A stretch of DNA of 64,000 nucleotides, from positions 5,206,501 to 5,270,500 of the forward strand of contig NZ_CP012099.1 in NCBI RefSeq assembly GCF_001182785.1, in the 5' to 3' direction. The position numbers and the translations under genes were made by a program. This DNA is from Bacillus thuringiensis (GTDB lineage: Bacteria > Bacillota > Bacilli > Bacillales > Bacillaceae_G). Position 1 is the stretch's first letter, and the number at the start of each line of letters is the position of its first letter. Shown here piece by piece: positions 44,748-54,194 of this stretch. Under the pieces are notes generated by a model that worked only from the letters and a program-made list of their open reading frames with translations, searched no databases and was not told the DNA's origin.

Positions 44748-45338
44748 TTAACGTACTCGATATTTATAAATACAATAACAGAAGTACAAAATAGAAATTA
44801 CTGATACATAAACCCATAGTTCATATACGAATCCCTCTCCCCATACTCCCATAAAATAAAATAGTGAAGGTAAAGTCAATGTTACCCATGATTGTACGAA
44901 GGCAATCCTTCCAAGATATTGATTGATATTCTTCTTTTGTGTATTTAGCACAAAGAATAAATACCAAAGTAATGCCCACATAAACCACGTTAATGCATTA
45001 ACAACATCATGGAATTGAACAAATGAAACAACCATATAGAATAAAGCAATAATTGCTACCCAAATACAAAACCATCCTAGACCACTACTATCCATTCCTT
45101 TTATAAAAGTAACACCTACATATAAATAAGTTAATCCAAATAAGAACGTAGCCGCATATGAATACACTGTCCAATTGCTTTGGTCAGAAATCATGATCAA
45201 ATAAAACGGAATGATAATTTGTAGTGCACCCACAAATAAATTAAAAACACCCGCACTTTTCATCTCTGCTTTCCCTAATATAACAAGACTATTTAAAAAT
45301 AAAGCTGCCCCTGAAAGTAATAATCCTACATAACCCAT
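44748..45338 (-). CDS. AmiS/UreI family channel
   Basis: A 196-aa protein with six hydrophobic helices. MGYVGLLLSGAALFLNSLVIL and FLFGLTYLYVGVTFIKGMD fit the AmiS/UreI family (PF02293), which includes proton-gated urea channels and short-chain amide transporters. No urease or amidase gene is adjacent, so the permeant is uncertain. It is a single gene with its own terminator. It is divergent from the small unknown gene at 45710 across about 370 bases. Confidence 0.87.
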   Translation of the reverse strand: MGYVGLLLSGAALFLNSLVILGKAEMKSAGVFNLFVGALQIIIPFYLIMISDQSNWTVYSYAATFLFGLTYLYVGVTFIKGMDSSGLGWFCIWVAIIALFYMVVSFVQFHDVVNALTWFMWALLWYLFFVLNTQKKNINQYLGRIAFVQSWVTLTLPSLFYFMGVWGEGFVYELWVYVSVISILYFCYCIYKYRVR

Positions 45339-45709
45339 ATATATTCGTGTGAAAATCTTTACCTTTCACACTTTTAACCTCCCCACACTATAAAGTGATA
45401 CTTATATTATTTTTCTTCTCATTTAAAACTACATACATAATTTTTCATCCAAATAAGTCAGACCTCCTACCTTAAAAAGGAGCGAACTTAAAACGCTTTC
45501 AATAATAAATAATCCTATCAAAACATGAACTAGGATTCCTTGATTATAAACGGACTCTAGCAATGATACAAGTGTTGGAATACTTTTCAATAATACGCTT
45601 TCAATTTCTATAAAAAATTAATAAAATAATACATTCCTCTATCTCATTCTACTACCTTCTAGCATAAGATATTGTAAAATCATATCATTTTAAGAAAGGT
45701 TTGATATTT
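45339..45709. other. Intergenic region with tandem cre-like motifs
   Basis: No gene. ACGCTTTCAAT occurs at 45493-45503 and 45595-45605. On the opposite strand the first reads TGAAAGCGTTTTAA, 13 of 14 positions of the CcpA cre consensus; the second is weaker. Near 45642-45671, TCTCATT, 14 bp and CATAAGAT resemble a sigma-E promoter for the 45710 gene. Confidence 0.45.
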
Positions 45710-46111
45710 ATGCCTCTTCATTATCCAAATCATTCTGTTTTTCACTCTACAGGTGTGTTAACAAGAGAGCCTGCAACTATTTCAGCAGTCGTAAACATTG
45801 TAAATTTAGATGCATATTACGCTCACTATGTAAATATAGAAGTGTGGGATTGGTCTAATTATTCTAATCCTGTAAAGTTACCTGTATTAATTGGTGAAAA
45901 TGTAGAAGTAGAATTCCCATATGTTTTACAAGGCAATCATCTCGCAGTCTTTTATGCTAATTTAGATGAGACTGTTGATTTGTATGAAATACGTATTTCT
46001 TATCCCGCTCACTCCAATATTATTGCAAATTGTTTCGGGCGAAGTCTCCCACCATATACAAGTCAAGAGGGAAACACAGTATATCACAAACAACTTGTTC
46101 GAATTCATTAA
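45710..46111 (+). CDS. Small hypothetical protein, beta-rich
   Basis: A 133-aa protein I do not recognise with certainty. It has no signal peptide or membrane segment. It is rich in Val, Asn, Tyr and aromatic residues in alternating pattern (ISAVVNIVNLDAYYAHYVNI, then EVWDWSNYSNP), suggesting an all-beta fold. Short Bacillus spore-surface or exosporium-associated proteins often carry a similar EV(F/W)DWS strand, but that is only a resemblance. The ATG follows AAAGG. The upstream region has a possible sigma-E-like promoter. A strong hairpin ends the unit. The function is unknown. Confidence 0.8.
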   Translation: MPLHYPNHSVFHSTGVLTREPATISAVVNIVNLDAYYAHYVNIEVWDWSNYSNPVKLPVLIGENVEVEFPYVLQGNHLAVFYANLDETVDLYEIRISYPAHSNIIANCFGRSLPPYTSQEGNTVYHKQLVRIH

Positions 46112-46136
46112 TTCCTCCTATTATGTAATAGGTGGT

Positions 46137-46182
46137 GGTCCGTAATACATTCTTTCTTATAAGAAAATTGTATTACGGGACC
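46137..46182 (+). terminator. Hairpin downstream of the small unknown gene
   Basis: GGTCCGTAATACA and TGTATTACGGGACC arms form a long stem with one bulge, about 25 bases after the stop of the 45710 gene. The T-run is weak. Confidence 0.7.
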
Positions 46183-46627
46183 TAAAACGCGATAGTACCC
46201 CTTAGCAGTTTTTGATTGTTTCAAACCCTCAATTTTGTATAAGGAATAGGCTTGATTCAAAACCTTTAATTTCTTTTAATAAATTTACATATGCTCGCTG
46301 AAATTTCTCTTGTGTTGCTGGCTGATCATAAAGTGAAACTTTAATTAGTGGGGGATTTTACGGACAGTTGATCCCCCATCTATATCCTTTCCGATAATTT
46401 TCCTGATTTATAACAATACCTCTGTAGCACTTTTCAATCTTCATTCACTTACTACTAGGCTATATTAAATACAATTTCGTTCTAAAACGAGAAATAGAAC
46501 GCATACTTAATAATCAATACCTTTACTTACATTGAAAATATTGATTCCTACATGTGTTGCCAGCCAAATATTCCTATAAAATAGCGAACGTTCTTTTCTA
46601 GGTTCGCTAATAAACTTAATAGAAAAT
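46183..46627. other. Intergenic region with repeat remnants
   Basis: About 440 bases without a gene. TGGGGGAT (46349-46356) and ATCCCCCA (46371-46378) bracket TTTACGGACAGTTG, resembling part of the bcr1-like element. AGCGAAC (46583-46589) and GTTCGCT (46602-46608) form a small hairpin. Confidence 0.5.
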
Positions 46628-46680
46628 GAATATAAAAAATGACCTCTTGCTTTTATGCAAAGGTCATTTTTTTATATTCA
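46628..46680. terminator. Terminator of galE
   Basis: A long stem (GAATATAAAAAATGACCT with AGGTCATTTTTTTATATTC, one-base offset) with inner TTGC/GCAA. On the minus strand it ends galE with a T-rich tail. Confidence 0.88.
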
Positions 46681-46683
46681 TCA

Positions 46684-47700
46684 TTAAACTTCTAAATAGC
46701 CATTTTTATTATTTGATTGCCATTTCCAAGAATCTGCACACATTTCTTCTAATCCACGTGTTGCCTCCCAGCCTAATTCACGCTTTGCTTTCGATGCATC
46801 AGCAAAACATACTGCCACATCACCTGGGCGACGCTCTGTAATTTTATAAGGAACTTTCTTGCCCGAAACTTTTTCAAACGCTTCAACCATCTCTAGTACA
46901 CTATAGCCCATACCTGTGCCCAGGTTATAAGCATCTACTCCTGTTGTACTCAGTACTTTCTCAAGTGCCTTTACGTGACCATTTGCTAAGTCCACAACAT
47001 GGATGTAATCACGGACTCCCGTTCCATCTTTCGTTGGATAGTCATTTCCGAATACACTTAATTCTTTTAACTTACCTATTGCTACTTGCGTTACATATGG
47101 CATTAAGTTATTTGGGATTCCATTTGGATCTTCTCCGATACGCCCACTTTCGTGTGCACCAAATGGATTGAAATAGCGAAGTAATGCAATACTCCATTCT
47201 GCATCTGCAAATGCTACATCACGCATAATTTGCTCAATCATTAATTTCGTTTGACCATATGGATTTGTTGCACTTAATGGAAACTCCTCCGTAATCGGTG
47301 ACGTTTCCGGGATACCATATACAGTTGCAGATGAACTAAAGATCATCTTCTTAACATTATGTTTCTGCATTACTTCACATAGCACTAACGTGCTTGTAAT
47401 GTTGTTATGATAATATGTTAATGGAATCGCTACTGACTCCCCTACAGCTTTAAATCCTGCAAAGTGAATAACTGCGTCAATTGCATTTTCTTCAAAAATT
47501 GCGTCAATTGCTTCATGATTTAAAACATCTTCTTTATAAAACTTAAATTGTTTTCCTGTTATTTCTTTCACTCGATTTATAGATTCTACCGAGCTATTCG
47601 AAAGGTTATCCACTACTATAACTTCGTAACCGCTATTTAGTAATTCTACACATGTATGACTACCAATATATCCTGCTCCACCTGTTACAAGTATTGCCAT
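46684..47700 (-). CDS. galE: UDP-glucose 4-epimerase GalE
   Basis: A 338-aa extended SDR enzyme interconverting UDP-glucose and UDP-galactose. N-terminal [20 protein letters not shown] with GxxGxxG, SSSATVYG and the catalytic YGQTKLMIE (YxxxK) near residue 148, and [16 protein letters not shown] substrate loop. The ATG at 47700 follows GGAGGA, preferred over an in-frame upstream ATG. Products feed envelope sugar polymers such as those made elsewhere in this window. Single gene. Confidence 0.95.
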   Translation of the reverse strand: MAILVTGGAGYIGSHTCVELLNSGYEVIVVDNLSNSSVESINRVKEITGKQFKFYKEDVLNHEAIDAIFEENAIDAVIHFAGFKAVGESVAIPLTYYHNNITSTLVLCEVMQKHNVKKMIFSSSATVYGIPETSPITEEFPLSATNPYGQTKLMIEQIMRDVAFADAEWSIALLRYFNPFGAHESGRIGEDPNGIPNNLMPYVTQVAIGKLKELSVFGNDYPTKDGTGVRDYIHVVDLANGHVKALEKVLSTTGVDAYNLGTGMGYSVLEMVEAFEKVSGKKVPYKITERRPGDVAVCFADASKAKRELGWEATRGLEEMCADSWKWQSNNKNGYLEV

Positions 47701-47845
47701 AATTATAGTCCTCCATATTTCATTCATTATAAACTTCTCAAAGTATATCACATATTTCTTATCCTATGTTTAACATGCGAACACAGAAACTTACATTTTA
47801 TCCCATAATAATTTTATAACATATACGATTCTCATCAGGTAATAA

Positions 47846-47885
47846 AAAAACGCCACATAATTTTTATTATGTGGCGTTTTTTTAT
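47846..47885. terminator. Terminator of the hemolysin III gene
   Basis: AAAAACGCCACATAAT and ATTATGTGGCGTTTTT pair perfectly, with A-run and T-run flanks, adjacent to the hemolysin III stop codon. Confidence 0.9.
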
Positions 47886-48532
47886 TAAATTACGTAACAA
47901 TATACACTTAGAAAATGCGCAAGACTACCTAATAATACAAAAACATGAAAAATTTCATGATGCCCCATATATTTAAACTCTAACCATTTTGGCTTTGTTC
48001 CATAAATAAATCCACCAATTGTATAAAAAATGCCTCCAAGTACTAAGAAAATAATGCCTCCTGTACTTAAATTCTCAGCTAACGGTGCAAAGAATAAAAC
48101 AATTAACCAACCCATCGTAATATAAATTGCTGTCGATAACCATCTTGGACAATTAAACCAAAACATTTTAAATACAATGCCACAAATCGCAGTTGCATAG
48201 ACTAAACAAAATAATAGTAAACCACTTGCTGAATTTAATGTAATCAAGCAAAAGGGTGCATATGTACCTGCAATTAATATAAAAATCATAGAATGATCTA
48301 GCTTCCTAAAGAAGTAAATAACACGTTCATTGGCCACAACACTATGATACACAGCTGACGCCGTATAAAGGACCATCATTCCAATACCAAACAAAATAAC
48401 AGCTGTAATTGCAGCAAATGATGGCATCTTAATAGAAACTTTCACAAGCATAGCTAATAAGGCAATAAATGATAATATCGCTCCACCTAAGTGAGTAAAT
48501 GCGTTAACTGGTTCCCTTACATAAGTATTCAT
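47885..48532 (-). CDS. hlyIII: Hemolysin III family membrane protein
   Basis: A 215-aa seven-helix protein of the hemolysin III/PAQR family. Conserved metal-type residues are visible: SAVYHSV, KLDHSMIF and GHHEIFH near helices 3, 4 and 7. B. cereus hemolysin III was named for pore-forming activity in E. coli extracts, but its native role is unsettled. The ATG at 48532 follows GAGGGGT. A 17-bp perfect inverted repeat sits directly upstream (48547-48585), suggesting regulation. Confidence 0.9.
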   Translation of the reverse strand: MNTYVREPVNAFTHLGGAILSFIALLAMLVKVSIKMPSFAAITAVILFGIGMMVLYTASAVYHSVVANERVIYFFRKLDHSMIFILIAGTYAPFCLITLNSASGLLLFCLVYATAICGIVFKMFWFNCPRWLSTAIYITMGWLIVLFFAPLAENLSTGGIIFLVLGGIFYTIGGFIYGTKPKWLEFKYMGHHEIFHVFVLLGSLAHFLSVYCYVI

Positions 48533-48546
48533 AATAACACCCCTCA

Positions 48547-48585
48547 TATAATTACATGTAGTTTTGATAACTACATGTAATTATA
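48547..48585. promoter_or_regulatory. 17-bp inverted repeat upstream of hemolysin III gene
   Basis: TATAATTACATGTAGTT (48547-48563) and AACTACATGTAATTATA (48569-48585) are perfect inverted copies with a 5-base loop. TACATGTA is itself palindromic, as in repressor operators. It lies 15 bases upstream of the start codon. Confidence 0.7.
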
Positions 48586-48696
48586 TACACATTTCTTTTT
48601 AAGGTCAACATTTACAATTCATTTGTTTCGTAATACCATATTTAAAGATATATTAAACATTAAGTTCCACTAAGTTATAAAAGTGAGGGATTCTAC

Positions 48697-49257
48697 GTGG
48701 AAAATATAAATGAATTACTTGAGACATTACATTTAGAAAAAAATATTAAACTTGAGGATATTCCAAATGTTGACTTATATGTAGACCAAGTTGTCCAACT
48801 ATTTGAGAATACTTATGCAGATACAACGAGAACTGATGATGAAAAAGTATTAACAAAAACGATGATTAATAATTACGCAAAAGGGAAACTATTTATCCCT
48901 ATCAAAAATAAAAAGTATTCAAAAGAGCATATGATTTTAATTAGCCTGATTTACCAATTAAAGGGCGCACTCTCCATTAACGATATAAAAAGTTCATTAG
49001 AAAATATAAATGACTCCTTATTAAACGATGATTCATTTGAATTAAATGCGGTATATAAAAATTATCTTACTCTTACTGAAAGCAATGTCGAAAGCTTTAA
49101 ACAAGACGTAAATAAACGTGTTACAGAAGTAAATGAGATTTCTTCCTTAGAAGATACAAAGCTAGAAAAATTTCTACTACTAACATCCTTCGTGACTATG
49201 AGTAATATGTATAGACGTTTAGCAGAGCAACTAGTTGATGATTTGAAAAAATCATAA
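48697..49257 (+). CDS. DUF1836 family protein
   Basis: A 186-aa soluble protein. The central segment VLTKTMINNYAKGKLFIPIKN followed by KKYSKEHMILISLIYQLKGALSINDIK is the DUF1836 signature, which resembles the helix-turn-helix plus wing of MerR-type regulators. The C-terminal half is helical and acidic. GTG start behind GTGAGGG. It is divergent from the hemolysin III gene and ends in a bidirectional terminator. A DNA-binding role is inferred. Confidence 0.82.
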   Translation: MENINELLETLHLEKNIKLEDIPNVDLYVDQVVQLFENTYADTTRTDDEKVLTKTMINNYAKGKLFIPIKNKKYSKEHMILISLIYQLKGALSINDIKSSLENINDSLLNDDSFELNAVYKNYLTLTESNVESFKQDVNKRVTEVNEISSLEDTKLEKFLLLTSFVTMSNMYRRLAEQLVDDLKKS

Positions 49258-49298
49258 ATAAAAAACTATCCACCTATTAAAGTGGATAGTTTTTTATT
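49258..49298. terminator. Bidirectional terminator
   Basis: AAAAACTATCCAC and GTGGATAGTTTTTT form a stem between the convergent DUF1836 and DbpA-like genes. Confidence 0.9.
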
Positions 49299-50743
49299 TA
49301 CTTAATTGCCTCATGAACTTTTAATTGTTTCCCTTTAATCGTTGTAGTCTTCATGACTTTCAAGACAAGTGGTCCTTTTCCATTTAATATTTCAACGTAA
49401 GAAACGTTATCTTGTATCGTAATAATGCCTATATCTTCTGCTGTAACACCTTTAATTTTAGCAATTGTACCGACGAAATCTACCGCTCTAATTTTCTTTT
49501 TCTTCCCGCCATTAAAGTACAGCTTCATAATGCCTTTGTTTATGTCCGCATTTTTATCTTTCTTTATAATTGGTTTAGCATGTATCTTTTCTTCAAATGC
49601 AGCTTTCTCTTTCATAACTTCTTCTTTTGAAGGTCCAATTGCCTTTGGAATTTCAAAACCAATATAATCCTCAATCTCTTCTAAAAATCTATTTTCATAT
49701 GGTGTTATAAATGTAATAGCTTTTCCACTATTTCCAGCTCGTCCCGTTCTTCCAGTACGATGTACATAGCTTTCTTTTTCAAGTGGAATATCATAATTAA
49801 TAACATGTGTAATATTATCAATATCGATTCCTCTCGCAGCCACGTCTGTTGCTACTAAATAACGGAATTTCCCTTTTCTAAAATCATCCATGACTTCAAA
49901 ACGATCTTCTTGTACCATACCACCATGTATTTTGTCGCAAGGATAGTTTGCTCGTTTTAACTGTCTATATACATGATCTACATTTTCTTGTGTACGACAG
50001 AAAATAATACAACTATCAGGATTCTCAATCGTTGTTACATCTTTAAGTAGTGAAAGCTTCTCGTCTTCTATCACCTCAAAAAGAGTATGTTCAATTTTAT
50101 CCGTTGTAATCCCGGCCGCTTTAATTTCAATATGAATTGGTGAATTCATATATGTACGAGATAATTTTTCAACATCTTCTGGAAGTGTTGCTGAAAATAA
50201 CATTGTCATTCTTTTTGTAGGTAATTCATCAATAATTGCCTCTACTTGATCGATAAAGCCCATATTTAGCATCTCATCTGCTTCATCAATAACTAAATAC
50301 TTCAAACACTCTAAAGAAAGGGTACCCTTTTCAATATGATCCAACACACGACCAGGAGTCCCAACTACAATATGTGTCTTTTGCTTTAATTCTAATTTTT
50401 GACGTGCAAATGGAGATTTCCCATAAACTGCCGCAGCCTTAATCCTTTTGAATCGACCTATATTCGTAATATCTTCTTTTACCTGTACCGCAAGCTCTCT
50501 CGTTGGTGTTAAAACTAATGCTTGTGGTTTATTCTCTTCCCACTCCACCATTTCACAAAGTGGAATACCAAATGAAGCTGTTTTTCCACTTCCAGTCTGG
50601 GACTTCACAACAAGATCCTTCTTTTGTAATGCGACTGGAATAACCTCACCTTGTACTTCTGTTGGATGATCATATCCTAACCCAGTAAGTGCCCTTACAA
50701 TTTCCTTACTTAATTTATAATCAGAAAAACTTTTTTTACTCAT
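49298..50743 (-). CDS. dbpA: DEAD-box RNA helicase DbpA/YxiN
   Basis: A 481-aa helicase. Motifs in order: Q motif [11 protein letters not shown], motif [20 protein letters not shown] in [20 protein letters not shown], then the C-terminal RecA domain with [10 protein letters not shown] and [10 protein letters not shown]. The tail (about 405-481) is a DbpA RNA-binding domain ([19 protein letters not shown]) that recognises hairpin 92 of 23S rRNA. It acts in late 50S assembly. The length equals B. subtilis YxiN. It stands alone. Confidence 0.94.
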   Translation of the reverse strand: MSKKSFSDYKLSKEIVRALTGLGYDHPTEVQGEVIPVALQKKDLVVKSQTGSGKTASFGIPLCEMVEWEENKPQALVLTPTRELAVQVKEDITNIGRFKRIKAAAVYGKSPFARQKLELKQKTHIVVGTPGRVLDHIEKGTLSLECLKYLVIDEADEMLNMGFIDQVEAIIDELPTKRMTMLFSATLPEDVEKLSRTYMNSPIHIEIKAAGITTDKIEHTLFEVIEDEKLSLLKDVTTIENPDSCIIFCRTQENVDHVYRQLKRANYPCDKIHGGMVQEDRFEVMDDFRKGKFRYLVATDVAARGIDIDNITHVINYDIPLEKESYVHRTGRTGRAGNSGKAITFITPYENRFLEEIEDYIGFEIPKAIGPSKEEVMKEKAAFEEKIHAKPIIKKDKNADINKGIMKLYFNGGKKKKIRAVDFVGTIAKIKGVTAEDIGIITIQDNVSYVEILNGKGPLVLKVMKTTTIKGKQLKVHEAIK

Positions 50744-51214
50744 ATATTAACCTCATTTTATTCTGTATTATTTTCTTTTTTATCTTTTGTATACGTTACT
50801 ATCACCCTACTTATTATACTTGAAACCTCACATAAAAAGGTGGATCATGCCAGATTCATCTTTTTATATAGAAATAAACCTTATCATTTCATATATTGTT
50901 CAACTAATTGATAACATCTTTTGCTCGTATTGTTAGCATTAACCCTTTCATAGTACCCTCGCCCTACCAAAAAATAAAAAGAATACATACAACCTTGTGT
51001 AATTATCTCAATTTTTCAACCTTTCCCATAAACGAACAATACAATTGAAAAAACGTTTTAAATTCGTTTTTAACGTTGTTTTTCAGATATAAAATCTACT
51101 TTTTCAAAAAATGTTAAGAAATCCTTTGACTTCTTAATAAAAATAATGTAAATTATCCTATGGACGAACATTTTTGATTAATAAAAATAAAATATTCGTA
51201 TTTTAGGGGTGTAA
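50744..51214. other. Intergenic region between dbpA-like and guaC genes
   Basis: About 470 bases without a recognisable gene. The right end carries the guaC promoter (51126-51154) and an inverted repeat. An imperfect hairpin lies near 50836-50866. The rest is AT-rich with nothing clear. Confidence 0.55.
51126..51198 (+). promoter_or_regulatory. guaC promoter with CGAA inverted repeat
   Basis: TTGACT (51126-51131), 17 bp and TAAATT (51149-51154) form the likely promoter. CGAACATTTT (51165-51174) and AAAATATTCG (51189-51198) form a 9 of 10 inverted repeat with the CGAA/TTCG ends of PurR-type boxes, though its downstream position is unusual for PurR. Confidence 0.45.
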
Positions 51215-52201
51215 ATGATGGAAAACGTATTCGACTATGAAGATATTCAATTAATTCCTGCAAAATGTATTGTAAATAGCCGCTCTGAATGTGATACAAC
51301 TGTCACTTTAGGAAAACATAAATTTAAATTACCTGTCGTGCCTGCAAATATGCAAACGATTATTGATGAAAGAATCGCAACTTATTTAGCTGAAAACAAT
51401 TACTTCTATATCATGCATCGTTTCCAACCAGAGAAACGAATCTCATTCATTAGAGATATGCAATCACGTGGATTAATCGCTTCTATCAGCGTTGGTGTAA
51501 AAGAGGACGAATATGAATTCGTACAACAATTAGCTGCTGAGCAACTTACACCTGAATATATCACGATTGATATCGCACACGGTCATTCTAATGCTGTGAT
51601 CAACATGATTCAACATATTAAAAAACATTTACCAGAGAGCTTCGTTATCGCTGGAAACGTTGGAACTCCAGAAGCGGTAAGAGAATTAGAAAATGCTGGT
51701 GCTGATGCAACAAAAGTTGGTATTGGACCTGGTAAAGTTTGTATTACTAAAATTAAAACAGGCTTCGGAACTGGTGGTTGGCAGCTAGCTGCACTTCGCT
51801 GGTGTGCAAAAGCTGCAAGTAAGCCAATTATCGCTGATGGTGGTATTCGTACACACGGCGACGTAGCTAAATCTATTCGATTTGGGGCAACTATGGTAAT
51901 GATCGGTTCTCTATTCGCTGGTCACGAAGAGTCTCCAGGGGAAACTATCGAAAGAGATGGCAAACTTTATAAAGAATACTTCGGTTCTGCTTCTGAATTC
52001 CAAAAGGGTGAGAAGAAAAACGTTGAAGGTAAGAAAATGTTCGTTGAGCATAAAGGTTCTTTAGAAGATACGTTAATCGAAATGGAACAAGATCTTCAAT
52101 CTTCTATCTCTTACGCTGGTGGAACAAAACTAGATGCTATTCGTACTGTAGATTATGTTGTCGTGAAAAACTCGATTTTCAATGGTGACAAAGTATATTA
52201 A
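51215..52201 (+). CDS. guaC: GMP reductase
   Basis: A 328-aa IMPDH/GMPR-family TIM barrel lacking CBS domains, so GMP reductase (NADPH-dependent GMP to IMP and ammonia). [20 protein letters not shown] near residue 170 holds the catalytic Cys. [16 protein letters not shown] begins the chain. Two adjacent ATGs follow AGGGGTG. The usual catalytic Thr/Glu loop seems present. It ends in a strong terminator. Purine salvage role. Confidence 0.95.
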   Translation: MMENVFDYEDIQLIPAKCIVNSRSECDTTVTLGKHKFKLPVVPANMQTIIDERIATYLAENNYFYIMHRFQPEKRISFIRDMQSRGLIASISVGVKEDEYEFVQQLAAEQLTPEYITIDIAHGHSNAVINMIQHIKKHLPESFVIAGNVGTPEAVRELENAGADATKVGIGPGKVCITKIKTGFGTGGWQLAALRWCAKAASKPIIADGGIRTHGDVAKSIRFGATMVMIGSLFAGHEESPGETIERDGKLYKEYFGSASEFQKGEKKNVEGKKMFVEHKGSLEDTLIEMEQDLQSSISYAGGTKLDAIRTVDYVVVKNSIFNGDKVY

Positions 52202-52212
52202 TTCTTAAATTT

Positions 52213-52253
52213 AAAAAGAAGGAGAAGCATTTCTATGCTTCTCCTTCTTTTTC
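52213..52253 (+). terminator. Terminator of guaC
   Basis: AAAAAGAAGGAGAAGCAT (52213-52230) pairs with ATGCTTCTCCTTCTTTTT (52235-52252) across a TTCT loop. Confidence 0.93.
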
Positions 52254-52338
52254 ATATATAAAAATGTAAAATATTTTTATTTTACTGAATTTTCTAGTAT
52301 CATATTTTTAGATGCTTTTAATAAGGGGGATGTAAGAC

Positions 52339-54156
52339 ATGAAAACTATAATTGAGAATCGTCTTGTTCGTGCGGAAGTACCTAACGAACTAAAATGGGA
52401 TTTGTCTGATTTGTATAAGTCTGATGATGAGTGGCATACCGCATTAAACGTATTAGAAAATAATATACAGAAACTTGATGCATTTAAAGGACGGTTACAT
52501 ACTAACTCCACAACTTTATTAAATTGTCTACTTTTAGAAGAAGAGCTTTTAATGAAGTTAACAAAACTGTACTCATATGCAAATTTAAAAGAATCTACTG
52601 ATCGTACAAATCCAATCATTCAAGCGAACTCTTCCAAAATTTCTGCTTTATGGACGAAAGTACATACTGCACTATCCTTTATTCATAATGAAATCCTCTC
52701 ATTCGACGAAGGAACAATTGAAAAATATTTAACTGAAGAAACAAAACTCGAACCTTTCCGTAAGTCGTTACTAGAAATACTCCAAAAAAGGCAGCACACA
52801 CTCTCTCCTGAAACAGAAGAAGCACTTGCTACACTTGGCGAAGTTCATAGTTCTCCATACAAAATTTACGGCATGACTAAATTGGCAGATATGGATTTCA
52901 CTTCTATACAAGACGAACAAGGAAACGAACTCCCTGTTTCTTTCGCATTATTTGAAAGCAAATATGAATTTTCTCCAAGCGCATACATACGTAGAAAAGC
53001 ATACTCATCATTTGTTTCCACTTTGAAGCGCTATAAAAATACAGTTGCGACTACATATGCTACCGAAGTAAAAAAACAAGTAACACTTTCTCGTTTACGT
53101 AAATATGAATCCGTTACCCATATGCTATTAGAACCACAAAAGGTTCCACTTGAAATGTATAACAACCAACTTGATATTATTTATAAAGAATTAGCACCTC
53201 ATATGCGCCGTTTTGCAGATTTAAAAAAGAAAGTATTAGGACTCGATCAAATGCTTTTCTGTGACTTACATGCACCTTTAGATCCCGAATTTAATCCGGC
53301 GATTACTTATGAAGAAGCAGGCACGCTCATTCAAGATTCTTTAAAAGTATTAGGCGATGAATATAGTTCCATAATCGAAAAAGGATTCAAAGAAAGATGG
53401 GTAGATCTTGCAGATAACGTAGGCAAATCAACAGGGGCATTTTGCTCAAGTCCATACGGCTCTCATCCCTATATTTTAATTACATGGCAAAATACGATGC
53501 GTGGATGCTTCACATTAGCACATGAATTTGGACATGCTGGTCATTTCTATTTAGCAAATAAAAATCAACGTATCATGAACGTACGTCCATCTATGTACTT
53601 TGTTGAAGCACCATCAACTATGAATGAATTACTATTAGCTCAGCATTTACTAGCGACTACCGACGATAAGAGAATGCGCAGATGGGTCATTCTACAACTA
53701 CTCGGCACATATTATCACAACTTTGTTACTCATTTACTTGAGGGTGAATATCAACGTAGAGTATATGCTCTAGCAGAAGAAGGACAGGCCCTTACAGCTA
53801 CAACTTTAACTGAAATTAAAACAAATGTCCTTTCGACATTCTGGGGAGATTCTGTGGAAATCGATGAAGGTGCGGGCTTAACTTGGATGCGTCAGCCTCA
53901 TTATTATATGGGGCTATATTCTTACACATATTCCGCAGGCCTCACTGCATCTACTGCAGTAGCTCAAATGATTAAAGAAGAAGGACAACCTGCTATTGAT
54001 CGCTGGTTAGATGTGCTTCGCGCTGGTGGTACAATGAAACCACTTGAACTAATGAAACATGCCGGAATAGATATGTCAAAACCAGATGCAATCCGTAAAG
54101 CTGTTTCTTACGTTAGTTCATTAATTGATGAATTAGAGCATTCTTATCAAGAATAA
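52339..54156 (+). CDS. pepF: Oligoendopeptidase F (M3B metallopeptidase)
   Basis: A 605-aa cytosolic zinc peptidase of family M3B. The active site HEFGHAGH (HExxH near residue 395) is followed by YFVEAPSTMNELLLAQHLL, whose Glu completes zinc binding. The N-terminal half is the usual helical cap. It hydrolyses oligopeptides; B. subtilis PepF can affect sporulation when overproduced. Start ATG follows AGGGGGATG. It is a single gene, terminated by a strong hairpin shared with the convergent radical SAM gene. Confidence 0.93.
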   Translation: MKTIIENRLVRAEVPNELKWDLSDLYKSDDEWHTALNVLENNIQKLDAFKGRLHTNSTTLLNCLLLEEELLMKLTKLYSYANLKESTDRTNPIIQANSSKISALWTKVHTALSFIHNEILSFDEGTIEKYLTEETKLEPFRKSLLEILQKRQHTLSPETEEALATLGEVHSSPYKIYGMTKLADMDFTSIQDEQGNELPVSFALFESKYEFSPSAYIRRKAYSSFVSTLKRYKNTVATTYATEVKKQVTLSRLRKYESVTHMLLEPQKVPLEMYNNQLDIIYKELAPHMRRFADLKKKVLGLDQMLFCDLHAPLDPEFNPAITYEEAGTLIQDSLKVLGDEYSSIIEKGFKERWVDLADNVGKSTGAFCSSPYGSHPYILITWQNTMRGCFTLAHEFGHAGHFYLANKNQRIMNVRPSMYFVEAPSTMNELLLAQHLLATTDDKRMRRWVILQLLGTYYHNFVTHLLEGEYQRRVYALAEEGQALTATTLTEIKTNVLSTFWGDSVEIDEGAGLTWMRQPHYYMGLYSYTYSAGLTASTAVAQMIKEEGQPAIDRWLDVLRAGGTMKPLELMKHAGIDMSKPDAIRKAVSYVSSLIDELEHSYQE

Positions 54157-54192
54157 AAAAATAAGCCCTCGCTTTATGAGGGCTTATTTTAT
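54157..54192. terminator. Bidirectional terminator
   Basis: AAAATAAGCCCTC (54158-54170) pairs with GAGGGCTTATTTT (54178-54190) between the convergent pepF and radical SAM genes. Confidence 0.92.
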
Positions 54193-54194
54193 AT

